A stretch of DNA of 36,229 bases from an uncultured delta proteobacterium. Lineage in GTDB: Bacteria; Bdellovibrionota_C; UBA2361; OMII01. The stretch covers positions 1 through 36,229 of the forward strand of contig CAIVDM010000215.1 of assembly GCA_903904735.1 (NCBI GenBank), in the 5' to 3' direction. The notes below the pieces were generated by a model. It searched no databases. It was given only the letters and a program-made list of their open reading frames with translations, and was not told the origin of the DNA. Numbering within the stretch: the first letter of the stretch is position 1; every line of letters begins with the position of its first letter. Positions 15,982-25,396 of this stretch are shown in pieces. Both the position numbers and the translations under genes were made by a program.

Positions 15982-17298
15982 ATGACGAACGACAATCACC
16001 CGATCCAACCCAAGCAAGGACCCTTTCGGCAGCGCGCATGGCAGCAGTCTTTGTGGGCTTGCGCATACCTGGCGGCCATCGTGCTCTTCTGGAGCCTTCG
16101 GATGGAATACTGGCGCATTACGAATGAAGCTCCATTCTCAGACATGGCGGACTATCTGGCAACGGCCGAGCGCTTTCGCTGCTGCTGGTCCCTCAGTCAG
16201 TCAGACTTCTGGTCTAGCTACATGAAGCCAACGCTCCCAACGCTCGGCGGGTTTCTATTTTCTCTCACAGGGGAAATAAACCTTCCTCTGTGGCGCATAT
16301 GCCTTGGTCTATTCACGTTCTTAGCCGTTCTTGGACTAGCTCGAGAGCTTCACATCGCGACTCGCCGCCATATTTATTCTTTAGCCCTAATACTCTGCGT
16401 GGCACTGTCGAAGTCGTCTATCTTCTGGAGCTACAAGTTCGCCACAGAGGGGCTGGCGGAAGCCTTCGTATACCTGGTTTGCGCCCTAGCTCTGCTGGTG
16501 CACCGCTCTAATGATTCTACGGTTAAATCTTTGAGTTTGGGGGCCGCTCTAATGTTGGCACTGTTTAATCGCCCAAACTTATTGCCTGTCGTTCCTCTTG
16601 TCGCGTTCGCAAGCTTGGGACGACTCTCCCTCTCCAACCGTTCAGCATCTCTTCGATTCAAGAACCTGCTCGGCTTTGGCGCGGGATGTCTTGCGATCAT
16701 CACACCCTTAGCGCTGCGCTCATACACCTTGTACGGAACAGTATCACTATCTCCGACGCAAGGACCGTACTCATTTCTCTGGGAACTCGGCGCCGTGCCC
16801 ATTAGGAACGCTTCTGGTGAAACTTTTACGCGAACGGCCCAGCAGCTTCAGGAGGAAGCCCCAAGTCAATTTAGAAATGACTATGAAGCGTCAAGGTACG
16901 CGAGATCTATCGTGAGCGGATGGATATCGGAGAACTGGAGAGATGTTTACCCGCAACTTATTCGAAATCGCTTTTTTGGAAGCGTCCAAAATCGAGAGAT
17001 CTCCTTGAGCAAAGTACCGCGCACGCAGCTCTTTACAGGCCAAACAGAGAGGCTACTGATCGACAAATCTCCCCTACTATTTGCTCTGGGCGCTCTGGGC
17101 ATACTACTACTCTCCATAAAGTACGGCGGCGCGCTCTATGTTATCCCTGCCACGGCTCTCCTGCCTTGGCTTTTCGGGGTACTGTTCATGGGCGAACCTC
17201 GAATGCTCGAACCGTCGTTACCGATCATACTTTTTGGAGTGCCGCTGCTTGTCTCTCTATTTTTGAGATCGCCAGCGCATATTGCCAGAAAGAACTAG
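15982..17298 (+). CDS. Polytopic membrane protein, probable GT-C-type (GT39/83-like) glycosyltransferase
   Basis: The 438-residue protein is strongly hydrophobic, with roughly nine to eleven candidate membrane segments spread over its length. The first periplasmic loop has APFSDMADYLATAER, where acidic residues stand in the position of the catalytic aspartates of GT-C enzymes. Other landmarks are SKSSIFWSYKFATEGLAEA, NRPNLLPVVP, TQGPYSFLWELG and FMGEPRMLEPSLP. GT-C enzymes use polyprenyl-phosphate sugars on the outer face of the inner membrane. No exact family can be named. It is clearly paralogous to the interrupted gene at 34587-35921. A weak GAAGG lies 10 nt before the ATG. It stands alone on the plus strand, divergent from fcl and convergent with the FkbM gene. 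Confidence 0.8.
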   Translation: MTNDNHPIQPKQGPFRQRAWQQSLWACAYLAAIVLFWSLRMEYWRITNEAPFSDMADYLATAERFRCCWSLSQSDFWSSYMKPTLPTLGGFLFSLTGEINLPLWRICLGLFTFLAVLGLARELHIATRRHIYSLALILCVALSKSSIFWSYKFATEGLAEAFVYLVCALALLVHRSNDSTVKSLSLGAALMLALFNRPNLLPVVPLVAFASLGRLSLSNRSASLRFKNLLGFGAGCLAIITPLALRSYTLYGTVSLSPTQGPYSFLWELGAVPIRNASGETFTRTAQQLQEEAPSQFRNDYEASRYARSIVSGWISENWRDVYPQLIRNRFFGSVQNREISLSKVPRTQLFTGQTERLLIDKSPLLFALGALGILLLSIKYGGALYVIPATALLPWLFGVLFMGEPRMLEPSLPIILFGVPLLVSLFLRSPAHIARKN

Positions 17299-17349
17299 GC
17301 AGTGCTTTAAGACAGTTGAAAGAGCAGCCTATCTAGCGGGTATGTTGAC

Positions 17350-18186
17350 CTACGCTACGATTTCGCGTCTTGTCGCAAGCAAATCCGCGTATCCTCGACG
17401 CTTAAGGGTTGATTCCAGCGTCTCATCCGCAAAAGGAAGTAGTCTCCCACCTCGCTCTAAAATGAAGAGCTTAAAACTGCGGGTCCTGAAGAAGTCCAAG
17501 ATCTGATGAGCAGAAAACCCCAACTCCTTAATCTGCGCAGGGCAGTATTCCAGTGCGCACGTGATGTTCGGAAACCGGGTCAAAATTCCATTCATACCAT
17601 GACAAACGGGGAGCTCGAATCCTTGAACGTCAACCTTAACGAAGGAAATGTCACTAGATACTTTTTTACTAACGAACGAATCGAGGGACACCAGAGGAAC
17701 TTGGACCGTTTGTGCTGGGGTGCTATCACCACTCCCCTTAAATGCGCTCGTCGCGATTCGATGGTCCGCGTGATGGCCTTCGTTTCGCCATAAATCCACA
17801 AAACCATCCTCCGCTCCTACCGCGGCGGCTACTACCTCGACCCTGTTGAGTAGATGTCGCGACGCGAGAATCTTCTGCAGCATGGCGACATTTTCCGCAT
17901 CCGGCTCAAAGGCATAAACTTTAGTCGCCTTCGTCTGCGCGAAAACCATCGCCGTGTATCCGCAATTCGCCCCCACATCGAGAACAGCTCCTTCAGCGAA
18001 CAACTCGGGATATCGCCGAGCAAATTTGAAGAAAGGGTCCTCCAAGTGCCGCTTGTAGAGGAAATAGCTCTCTAGAAAAGCCCTCTTCGCTGCGGGTAGC
18101 TCTAAAACACCTGCTCTCTTCACAGATGCATAGCATCCGAGCAGCACGCGCATGAGTGGTGAATACGAGGGAGTAGGGCGGCTCAT
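17350..18186 (-). CDS. FkbM-family SAM-dependent methyltransferase
   Basis: FkbM enzymes O-methylate sugars and polyketides. The 278-residue product has motif I AVLDVGANCGYTAMVFAQ (67-84), VYAFEPDAENVAMLQ, and ISFVKVDVQGFELPVCHGM, which together are diagnostic of the family. A basic, partly hydrophobic N-terminus precedes the fold; no clear signal peptide. The probable role is methylation of a sugar in the locus polysaccharide. The ATG at 18186 overlaps a short upstream frame in an ATGA arrangement and has GGA at a suitable distance. It is convergent with the membrane-protein gene ending at 17298, with 51 bp between and no convincing terminator. Confidence 0.9.
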   Translation of the reverse strand: MSRPTPSYSPLMRVLLGCYASVKRAGVLELPAAKRAFLESYFLYKRHLEDPFFKFARRYPELFAEGAVLDVGANCGYTAMVFAQTKATKVYAFEPDAENVAMLQKILASRHLLNRVEVVAAAVGAEDGFVDLWRNEGHHADHRIATSAFKGSGDSTPAQTVQVPLVSLDSFVSKKVSSDISFVKVDVQGFELPVCHGMNGILTRFPNITCALEYCPAQIKELGFSAHQILDFFRTRSFKLFILERGGRLLPFADETLESTLKRRGYADLLATRREIVA

Positions 18187-18284
18187 AATATTCCGTTAAG
18201 CCAGTAGTTCGGCTCATGATATACTTTAATTTCGTCGGATATCCAGAGGTCCTTCATTGCTCTTAAAGTGAGAAGTATTAGCAT
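18183..18284 (-). pseudogene. Short coupled frame upstream of the FkbM gene, possible gene remnant
   Basis: A minus-strand frame of 33 codons from ATG 18284 ends in a TGA overlapping the FkbM start (ATGA). It reads MLILLTLRAMKDLW then ends NYWLNGIL. The same frame is open upstream to about 18352 without a standard start, continuing hydrophobic (FTLIVQFYWSGIG). This looks like the last fifty residues of a former membrane or polysaccharide gene, or a small leader peptide. No family can be named. Confidence 0.3.
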
Positions 18285-18871
18285 ACCGATTCCGGACCAA
18301 TAAAATTGAACGATCAGAGTAAAACGCCGCAGTTTGCGTTATCGTGCGCTAAATATCTTGGGCTGTGGGCACAATTCCAACATCGCCAAGATATTGGTCA
18401 CGCACATCACTCGAGGTAGATGGAGCGAACTCGAGAGGAACGGCGAGCAGCCCCCAGCAGATAAAGCACACTCGATTCCTGACACACAACCGTCGAGTTA
18501 GAGCAGCAAGCCACATGAAGGGTTGTACAAATTAGGCTCGTAACCGTCCCTCTTAGATGACCTTACTAGCAGAATCGCTCAGGCGGCGAGCTGTCAAAGA
18601 CCTTCGGCCCAAGGACACCCAACGAGCATCTATGGGCGCCACTGAACGTCGCGTGGATATTCTCAGCTGTCGACTCAATGCCACGAGGCAATCACGACTA
18701 TGCCTATCCTTGAAAAAAGGAACGTCGGTTAGATCCTACAGCGACCAGGGGCTATTACCATAAGCACAGCTGAAATCCCTCAAGCTCTTGGCATAAGCCG
18801 GAGAAAGACGTTACGCTTTCACACTTACCAGGTGTTTGCTTCACTATTTTTACTTTAACTCAAAAGCCCAT
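18285..18871. other. Gene-poor stretch between the FkbM gene and the large plus-strand membrane gene
   Basis: About 590 bp hold no open frame with family resemblance or a convincing start signal. I see no strong sigma-70 promoter for either flanking gene and no clear hairpin. A 68-codon plus-strand frame (18557-18763) looks like chance, rich in Arg and Ser. With the remnant beside it, the stretch may be decayed coding DNA from past exchange of the locus. Confidence 0.5.
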
Positions 18872-21187
18872 ATGTCCTGTGTCGGTGAAAATATTAACCG
18901 AGCGAAGTCGTTAAGTCGAACTATTAGCTCCCTACTATGCGCTTCATGGCTAGTTCTGATAATCGCTTGTGGCTGGGAATCCTGGTACGTCTTGCCGATC
19001 GATAGGGAGAAGATTCGCCCCGATTCCGGGTGCTGCTATATCGTTGATATCAGCACTCGACCGCTAGGATGGCCATTCATAACGTTTGCCGGTGATATCG
19101 CAGGAGATTCTGACAGATCGAGACTGATTTTTCTGGAGAATGGAGCTGCAATCGGTTCACCGCACACGCTGCACGATGACATTCGAACAAAAGGCGAAGG
19201 GCGGTATTCTCACTGGAACTCCTCCGTCTTTTTTTCGGCGCCTGGATGTAGTGACCCGCGCTCCAGCGAAAAGCAGTATTCTATTCGAGTACCTGCGCGA
19301 GCCTCGCGCACTACCTCCATGCTGTTGCAGGTAGTAACGATTCTGTGCCCCCTCCGATTATTTTTTGCTGCTGTAAAAAGCTGGTCACACAGCAACAGAT
19401 TCAAGTCGATTATTAAGACAGTCTGTTTTACTTGCGAGTTAGAAATTCGACCTCTCCTGAGTTGCGTTACCTTTATGGCACTATTGTTGGCTGCCTTGGG
19501 CTGCCTGCTATATACGTGGGCGGGGCACTACTCCCACAGCCTCTCTCTTGCCGGAATGTACCAGATTAGTGACGCATCTCATTGGTGGAGATGTGGAAAC
19601 ACGCTTCGCTTTGACGGCACCTTCGGCGCCCCCCTTAATGGCATGAGGGAGTGGTGTCAAAGGCGTCCAATCTATCCCGGACTGCTGGCGACCCTCTCGT
19701 GGCTGGGCCAGGGTGACATAGCAATCACGCTCGTATTGCAGCTGTTGGTAATTACAATGGGCATTTTTTTCCTATTGCGACAGAGCTCTAATTTAGTTGG
19801 CTTGCCTGCTATCGTGGTCATGGCGGCGCTTCTTGTTTTCTACTCCGCCGTGGATGTTTTTAATCTATCGATGAGCGAGAATGCGGGACTCCTATTTGGT
19901 TGTTTGTCTCTGAGTGCTTTTATCAAGGCCAGCGAGCGTCCATCATTATCTTGGTATGCGCTTGGATGCAGCTTATTGTCTGTTGCCTTAAACGCGAGAG
20001 CTGGGGCTTTTCTGGTCTTACCTGCTACTATTGTCGCTGCAGCTGTAATAGCGAAAGTCGCTCGCCAGTCACTCTTGAAGTGGATCGCTGCAACCTGCTG
20101 CGCTGCGGCTGTAGGATTTGTTTTACAGGCGGTTTTTGTTTGGCTTACTGGCGGACATGCTGGCTCATCCCATGGAAATTTCTCGTACACACTGTACGGA
20201 CTATCAATAGGAGGTAAAGGGTGGTCGCAGGTTCTAGTCGACCATCCTGAATTGACTGGGTCCGATACGGAGATGTCATCTGCGATATACCGACTGGCTT
20301 TCAAAAATATAACAGACAACCCATGGGGCCTCATTGAGGGTTTGAGTGGTCAAATCGAGGTATTCCTCTCAAGAGGCACTTATGGTTATCAGCGACTGGG
20401 TGATTTTGAGCTGGGAGTCCATCTTTTATGGTGGCTTGGGTTGGTGCCTATTCTGCGGGATATTAGAAAACCAGCCATGACGCTAATGTTAGCTGCCGCG
20501 ACGGGCGTATTTGCTTCAGCTCCATTTCTTTTATCCGATGGAGGCCCAAGAATTTTTGCAGCCACTATACCCCTTGATGTTCTTCAGGTCGGCATCGGAT
20601 TGAATTGGCTGATATCAACTTTATCGCGTTTTGCTTTTATGTTTTCAGGGAGAGGGTCTATCTGGCTATCCTTGCAGACTCAGCGCGACGTGCAAAAGCG
20701 GGGCGTTGGTTTAGCAGTGTTGGCAACAGCGGCTATTGCTATGGTACTTGCTCCCTACATAGTTAAGCTACCGCGCAGATCGAAACCGCTCGCGGACTAC
20801 AAACGGCTATGCGACCAAAATCTGTTGCCGATCCTTACGCAGCTTGGTGGTTCGGGCTCCCTTCTATTGAGCCTTGACGAGTGGACACAACCTCTTGGAG
20901 TCATTCAAGGACAATTCAATCACGATAAGCTTGTTAAAGGACTGAACCCGAGCACCTGGTACAGTGACGATGTAAAAGCTCTACAGCGAGGCGCTGCTAT
21001 TACGGCTTTTCAGTTGGACACTACCGACCCATATTGGCCAGGCCCGTACAAAGCGATTATTCCCGAAGCTGTTTCTCAAGATAAGTTTGGCCGACTGGCT
21101 GTGCTGTGCCTGGATCCAAGGAGGGAGATCAAGCATATAGGCGACTCATATAGGTCAGTTGTGTCCTATTCTCTTCTTAATGAATAG
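18872..21187 (+). CDS. Large polytopic membrane protein (GT-C-like) with an N-terminal SHW module
   Basis: From ATG 18872 the product is 771 residues; a TTG at 18836 would add 12, and neither start has a good ribosome binding site. A membrane segment (SSLLCASWLVLIIACGW) near the N-terminus is followed by an extramembrane module at DNA 19106-19285 with KGEGRYSHW and an SDP segment, shared with two other proteins of this locus. About ten further hydrophobic segments follow. Between them ISDASHWWRCGNTLRF and REWCQRRPIYPGLLATL resemble the first loop of membrane glycosyltransferases of the GT39/GT83 kind, and FNLSMSENAGLLFG fits a later loop. A 150-residue C-terminal soluble tail has no recognised fold. 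Likely role: sugar transfer or polysaccharide modification at the periplasmic face (inferred). Confidence 0.75.
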   Translation: MSCVGENINRAKSLSRTISSLLCASWLVLIIACGWESWYVLPIDREKIRPDSGCCYIVDISTRPLGWPFITFAGDIAGDSDRSRLIFLENGAAIGSPHTLHDDIRTKGEGRYSHWNSSVFFSAPGCSDPRSSEKQYSIRVPARASRTTSMLLQVVTILCPLRLFFAAVKSWSHSNRFKSIIKTVCFTCELEIRPLLSCVTFMALLLAALGCLLYTWAGHYSHSLSLAGMYQISDASHWWRCGNTLRFDGTFGAPLNGMREWCQRRPIYPGLLATLSWLGQGDIAITLVLQLLVITMGIFFLLRQSSNLVGLPAIVVMAALLVFYSAVDVFNLSMSENAGLLFGCLSLSAFIKASERPSLSWYALGCSLLSVALNARAGAFLVLPATIVAAAVIAKVARQSLLKWIAATCCAAAVGFVLQAVFVWLTGGHAGSSHGNFSYTLYGLSIGGKGWSQVLVDHPELTGSDTEMSSAIYRLAFKNITDNPWGLIEGLSGQIEVFLSRGTYGYQRLGDFELGVHLLWWLGLVPILRDIRKPAMTLMLAAATGVFASAPFLLSDGGPRIFAATIPLDVLQVGIGLNWLISTLSRFAFMFSGRGSIWLSLQTQRDVQKRGVGLAVLATAAIAMVLAPYIVKLPRRSKPLADYKRLCDQNLLPILTQLGGSGSLLLSLDEWTQPLGVIQGQFNHDKLVKGLNPSTWYSDDVKALQRGAAITAFQLDTTDPYWPGPYKAIIPEAVSQDKFGRLAVLCLDPRREIKHIGDSYRSVVSYSLLNE

Positions 21188-21203
21188 CACATCGGCGGTG
21201 TTA

Positions 21204-21485
21204 TCATAACGGAGTCATCCTTCCGGCTTCGAAGTTGGAATTTGATCCGAGGCATGAAGCACAAGGACGCGAGAGACGAAGAAAGAGGTAGAGAAGCCCG
21301 GGGCTGAAGCGCCGAAGATTAAGCGGAAGATTGCGATAGAGGTAATAATAGAGCTCTTCTACCAGCAGCATATTCGTATCCGCTCCTCCGGCTGAGACGC
21401 GAGGCTTGTAGCATAGAAATTTAAAGCTAGGCCACATCAGGTAGGAGAGGCGCATACCCTGTTGAGGAGACTCAGAGTGAGTCAA
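21204..21485 (-). CDS. Small unrecognised open frame, possible glycosyltransferase tail remnant
   Basis: A 93-codon minus-strand frame sits between two large genes, convergent with the membrane gene by 16 bp. It starts at TTG with AGGAG almost touching it, so translation from there is doubtful; an internal ATG ten codons in has no clear ribosome binding site. The segment LYYYLYRNLPLNLRRFSPGL has the look of the basic, hydrophobic tail that follows many GT2 domains, but this is a loose resemblance. It may be the decayed end of a gene. Confidence 0.3.
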   Translation of the reverse strand: MTHSESPQQGMRLSYLMWPSFKFLCYKPRVSAGGADTNMLLVEELYYYLYRNLPLNLRRFSPGLLYLFLRLSRPCASCLGSNSNFEAGRMTPL

Positions 21486-21551
21486 GCTCCTAAAAATGAT
21501 GCCTAATGCGCTTGTCGAAAAAGCTGCCCTTAACCCAAGACTCTGAACATC

Positions 21552-24500
21552 CTAGCTGCGCACCAGTTCCGAAATAAGCGTCTGCCATGCGTGCAGGTAG
21601 CGATCGTGGTTGAACACATCAGCCGCTGTAAGACGCGCCCGCTCTCCGATCTTGCGGCATTCGTTCTTATTCTTCATGAGAAAGCCTATCTGCTCTGCCA
21701 TTTCCTCAGCGGTCTCGGCATAGAACCCGTTCCAGCCGTTTCTGATAAACATCTCGACATCATGATTGGCAGCACTCACGGTCACTAGACCACTCATCAT
21801 CGCCTCACCCCTGGATCTTGGCATCGGCGAACGGATCGTAGGGTTAAAGTAAACCGAGTATCGCCTAAGACTCTCTTTGTACGCCTCGTACTTGAGTCTG
21901 GCGTATCTATCGCTGTTTGATATGCCCAGCGGAGGTCTGCGAACTGAGTGGTGTTCTGGCTGATACTCTTCGGGGAGAAGCTCGCATACACGCAAATAGT
22001 GCTTATATCCACGATAGTAGGGGCGCTCCTTGATGGCCCTACCTAGAGTCAGGACGCCGCCTTCATAACTTGTCGTATAAAACTCGCTTGGATCAAATCC
22101 CTGCCAGATGACGCGTGAGTTCTTGAATCCCCACTCCCTGAGCGCCTGGTGCGAATTACAGACAACAGGGCCATCGCCGAGGTAGCGAACGAGCGCTTGC
22201 CTACTACTCTCTATCGGAGCCCCTAAGTCGTCTCCGGCGTAGGTTGGGTTATATTGGCCCATGAACTGAGGAGTGCCGTGACACACCGCCACTTTCGGAA
22301 TCCCTTTAATTTCCTCCATGAAGTAACGGAAATTATCACCCCAATCATTCGATATCACACTATTGCAATTCTCTGGGTGAAGAACATTTTCATCGAAATG
22401 CAAAATCGCGATATCCGCATCTCTTACATTAAATTGTTCTACCGGCAGAAAGCGCGCGTTCTTGGGCATCGGGCGCTGTTCGTAGGTCCAATCATTGGTG
22501 AAGCCAGTGCCCAGTCCCCTTAAGAGGGTGAACCGGTGTGGCAATTTATACAACTCGTACTGGTGAGGGACGTGCCAGCGATATGTGACAATTCGCAGTT
22601 CCCTATTCTTTACGATCGCAAATGGGTAGGGATACAAATTCCCCAACTTTTCCCTGATTATTCGCTGATCATCTTGTACGGGGTGTCCGCACGCAGAGCT
22701 CCATTGTTCAATCTTCGCGAATGTATCTTGAAACCAGCGGCGAGCATCCGTAGCGATCGCTGGATGCTTTTCGATCAATCGCCTGAAGTTCTTCAGCGAT
22801 TTTAGGGGCTTTATCTTATCTTCGGTACTAGATGGATGTGTAACATGAACCGAAATCGCCTGTGACGTAAAATGAATCTTCAACCCTCTCTTGTAGAGCC
22901 GATATCCCATCTCAACATCTTCCCACCCGAATCCGGACTCAGGACTCGCGGAATATCCAAAGATGTCGTCGAACAGTGCCTCTGAAATCGCCGTTCTGCG
23001 AATTGAGAAATTTCGCGTGATGCAGTTGACGAAACTATTCAGGTTGATTGGATCTTGGATCTCCGCTTCCCTTTGAACCCTCTCAGGATCTCGCTCGTAT
23101 TCCTTTAGTTTCGCAATCGGATCCGCCAATCCTGACTCAAGATTGCAAGGGCCGATAACCACCGAGGCATCGTGAAAAATATGGCTATGTACATGGGCAC
23201 TCAAGAAATTATCATTTAGCAGGCAATCGGCGTCTACAATCACGACCACATCGCCGGTGACCACTTCTAGCGCACGATTGCGAGAGGCACAGTTTCCGCT
23301 ATTCGTTTCGTTATCGATTACCGTTAGGCTTGGAAGTGAATATCCCTGCTGTTTAAGCTCTTCGTAACACCTTAGAAGCGTCTCTTTGGATCGATCGGGC
23401 GAGCAATCGTTGACAACGACAAGCTCCATTTGGCCTTTAAAATCCTGCCTTGCGAGGCAGCTCAAGAACAGAGGTATCTCTCGCTCCTTTCGATACAAGA
23501 CAGTCACTATGCTGACGGAAAGATCCGTCTTTTTTCGGTGCGCCGAGACCAACTCATTCAACCACGTCGTCACCGGCCCCTCGGGAAAATCAGAAGGCAA
23601 GGTGGATGTGCACGCGGCCATCAGGTTCGAATCGACCGCCTTCGATAGCGGTAGACCAACGACGATGCCATACGACATTCTCACTTCGGTCACTATCTCG
23701 CGAAGAATATCCGAGTAGTCTTGGTCTGGCACTACAACGACGTCGGAGTCTCGAAGCGTAGAGAGTAGCGGCTTCAAGTCTTCCTGCCGATACATCGCGC
23801 AATCGTGTCCAGCCACTACAAGCTCGGAGAGCAGCGTAACAAGCCTTGGTCGCGCCTTGTCTCGAACAGAAACACCTCCATCCAATATGGATATGCGTAG
23901 GCGATGAATGTCATGCCTAAACGCATCTCGGAAGATCGGCGCTCCCAATGCCTCGTCGAGAGGAAGTCGGGTGATTCGGTCGAAATTTACGCCCTGTTCG
24001 AACTCGGCACGCTCAGAGCTCGACACCTCGCCGATCGGCGTGCCTAAGAGAAACACGAACTGGTCGGAGCCAGCGCTAGGGCTTGAAAGGGATATGGTGA
24101 CGGACCTACCCGCGGATTCATCCAGCGCTGACTGTGGGATAGGAAGCGGGAATCGGTCACTATCCTGTATCAAGCGAGTGGAAAACTCCCCTTGCCACAC
24201 CCTAACTCCGTCGATGTCGAGCGTGACACGCACCTCTGTATAGCTGGAGCGCCCGCCATTATCGAAGAAAACAAAAACTCCTGAAGGCGGCTCAATGGGC
24301 GCTTGGAAACTAAACGACGCGACTCGAGCCCCATAGAGCGCGGCATAGTGGCCCGCTGAGTCCCTGACACGCCACCCAACGGCGCGTCTCTGGCTCGAAC
24401 TCTCGGCCTCCACCATAAAGCATACGTTAAAGGCGGCTTCCCCAGGCGCTTGCGCTAGCGCCACCTCTGAGTTCACCGACATGCTGGGCAGATTTTCTTG

Positions 24501-25241
24501 TCGATCTCCAACGAGAACTACGCCGATAGACTCACGAGGATTCGCTGTCGGGGAGCTGATAGTCACAACGCAGAGCTTTCCGGCGCTCCGCGAGATAGCA
24601 CCGAAGGTGAACGTGGCGACTTGCGGTCGCTTGTCGCCCTGAACCTCTCGCATCTCCTCATGGACAACGACTCCCGCCAGCTCAACACGAATGTGTATCG
24701 GGGTTTCAGAGCTCGCTTGAGAAGCGCCCAAGGCGAGGGAAATTTGGGCCAGACCGTCGAATCCGCACATGAACGCGTAAGTGTAGGCAGCGTCAGGTGA
24801 GCGAAGCCATGTGACTTTACGCGGGGAATCACTGGCGGGGACGAGTTCAGAGAAAAAAACATATCCTCGCGTCGCGGCGCTTCTCGCGCAAAGAAGGGGC
24901 ACATACTCAAGCTTCGCGCCCAATCGGCTTAGAGCTCGGGAGTATCGTGCCTTAGCGCGACGCAAATCGCCGAGAAGGTAAAACCCGCGCCACGCCAGTC
25001 GTCGCCGATCGAGCGACTGCAGCTTTTCGAATAAGCGGTAGTAGGGTGAGTTGGAGGTCTCAGCTATTTTTCTGCGCGCAGTCGAGAGCTCATCCCGCAC
25101 ACGCTCATGTTCGCGCTCGACGTATTGCAGCTTTGCGTAGGTATCCGCCAACAGAGCCTTGAGTCGGGAGCGCTCCTCAACATAAGCGTCCCTAAGACTC
25201 TCGCCACGCTCCCCAGTAGTCTTTTCGGCAGCATCCTTCAT
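21552..25241 (-). CDS. Giant multidomain glycosyltransferase: coiled coil, beta-sandwich repeats, GT2 and GT4 domains
   Basis: The 1229-residue protein begins with a charged coiled coil (about 15-65). Two similar beta-rich segments follow (about 165-245 and 308-400), sharing an SAGxxVTISxSSP-like strand. Residues about 445-560 look like a degenerate GT-B half. Residues about 574-800 are a GT2 domain: VSIVTVLYRKEREIPLFLSC, ELVVVNDCSPDRSKETL, the DAD motif near 670-672, and GFGWEDVEMGYRLYKRG, the ED segment seen in GT2 polymerases of the chondroitin-synthase type. Residues about 880-1229 are GT4-like, with VVCNSHQALREWG and SRGEAMMSGLVTVSAANHD. No membrane helix is seen. ATG 25241 follows GGGG; a TTG at 25289 is less likely. 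It is probably a chain-building bifunctional transferase. Confidence 0.85.
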   Translation of the reverse strand: MKDAAEKTTGERGESLRDAYVEERSRLKALLADTYAKLQYVEREHERVRDELSTARRKIAETSNSPYYRLFEKLQSLDRRRLAWRGFYLLGDLRRAKARYSRALSRLGAKLEYVPLLCARSAATRGYVFFSELVPASDSPRKVTWLRSPDAAYTYAFMCGFDGLAQISLALGASQASSETPIHIRVELAGVVVHEEMREVQGDKRPQVATFTFGAISRSAGKLCVVTISSPTANPRESIGVVLVGDRQENLPSMSVNSEVALAQAPGEAAFNVCFMVEAESSSQRRAVGWRVRDSAGHYAALYGARVASFSFQAPIEPPSGVFVFFDNGGRSSYTEVRVTLDIDGVRVWQGEFSTRLIQDSDRFPLPIPQSALDESAGRSVTISLSSPSAGSDQFVFLLGTPIGEVSSSERAEFEQGVNFDRITRLPLDEALGAPIFRDAFRHDIHRLRISILDGGVSVRDKARPRLVTLLSELVVAGHDCAMYRQEDLKPLLSTLRDSDVVVVPDQDYSDILREIVTEVRMSYGIVVGLPLSKAVDSNLMAACTSTLPSDFPEGPVTTWLNELVSAHRKKTDLSVSIVTVLYRKEREIPLFLSCLARQDFKGQMELVVVNDCSPDRSKETLLRCYEELKQQGYSLPSLTVIDNETNSGNCASRNRALEVVTGDVVVIVDADCLLNDNFLSAHVHSHIFHDASVVIGPCNLESGLADPIAKLKEYERDPERVQREAEIQDPINLNSFVNCITRNFSIRRTAISEALFDDIFGYSASPESGFGWEDVEMGYRLYKRGLKIHFTSQAISVHVTHPSSTEDKIKPLKSLKNFRRLIEKHPAIATDARRWFQDTFAKIEQWSSACGHPVQDDQRIIREKLGNLYPYPFAIVKNRELRIVTYRWHVPHQYELYKLPHRFTLLRGLGTGFTNDWTYEQRPMPKNARFLPVEQFNVRDADIAILHFDENVLHPENCNSVISNDWGDNFRYFMEEIKGIPKVAVCHGTPQFMGQYNPTYAGDDLGAPIESSRQALVRYLGDGPVVCNSHQALREWGFKNSRVIWQGFDPSEFYTTSYEGGVLTLGRAIKERPYYRGYKHYLRVCELLPEEYQPEHHSVRRPPLGISNSDRYARLKYEAYKESLRRYSVYFNPTIRSPMPRSRGEAMMSGLVTVSAANHDVEMFIRNGWNGFYAETAEEMAEQIGFLMKNKNECRKIGERARLTAADVFNHDRYLHAWQTLISELVRS

Positions 25242-25396
25242 CACTGACCCCGTGGGTAGTATGGCTTGAGAGCAGAGGGGACGCAACAAAGGGCGACCGA
25301 CCGCTCATGACTTCAACGAATTAGCTTCTCTCGTCATCGCGGCGCTGACTCAAATACGGCTCAACGCGGCTCATTAGCGAAAATACTTAAGATGCG

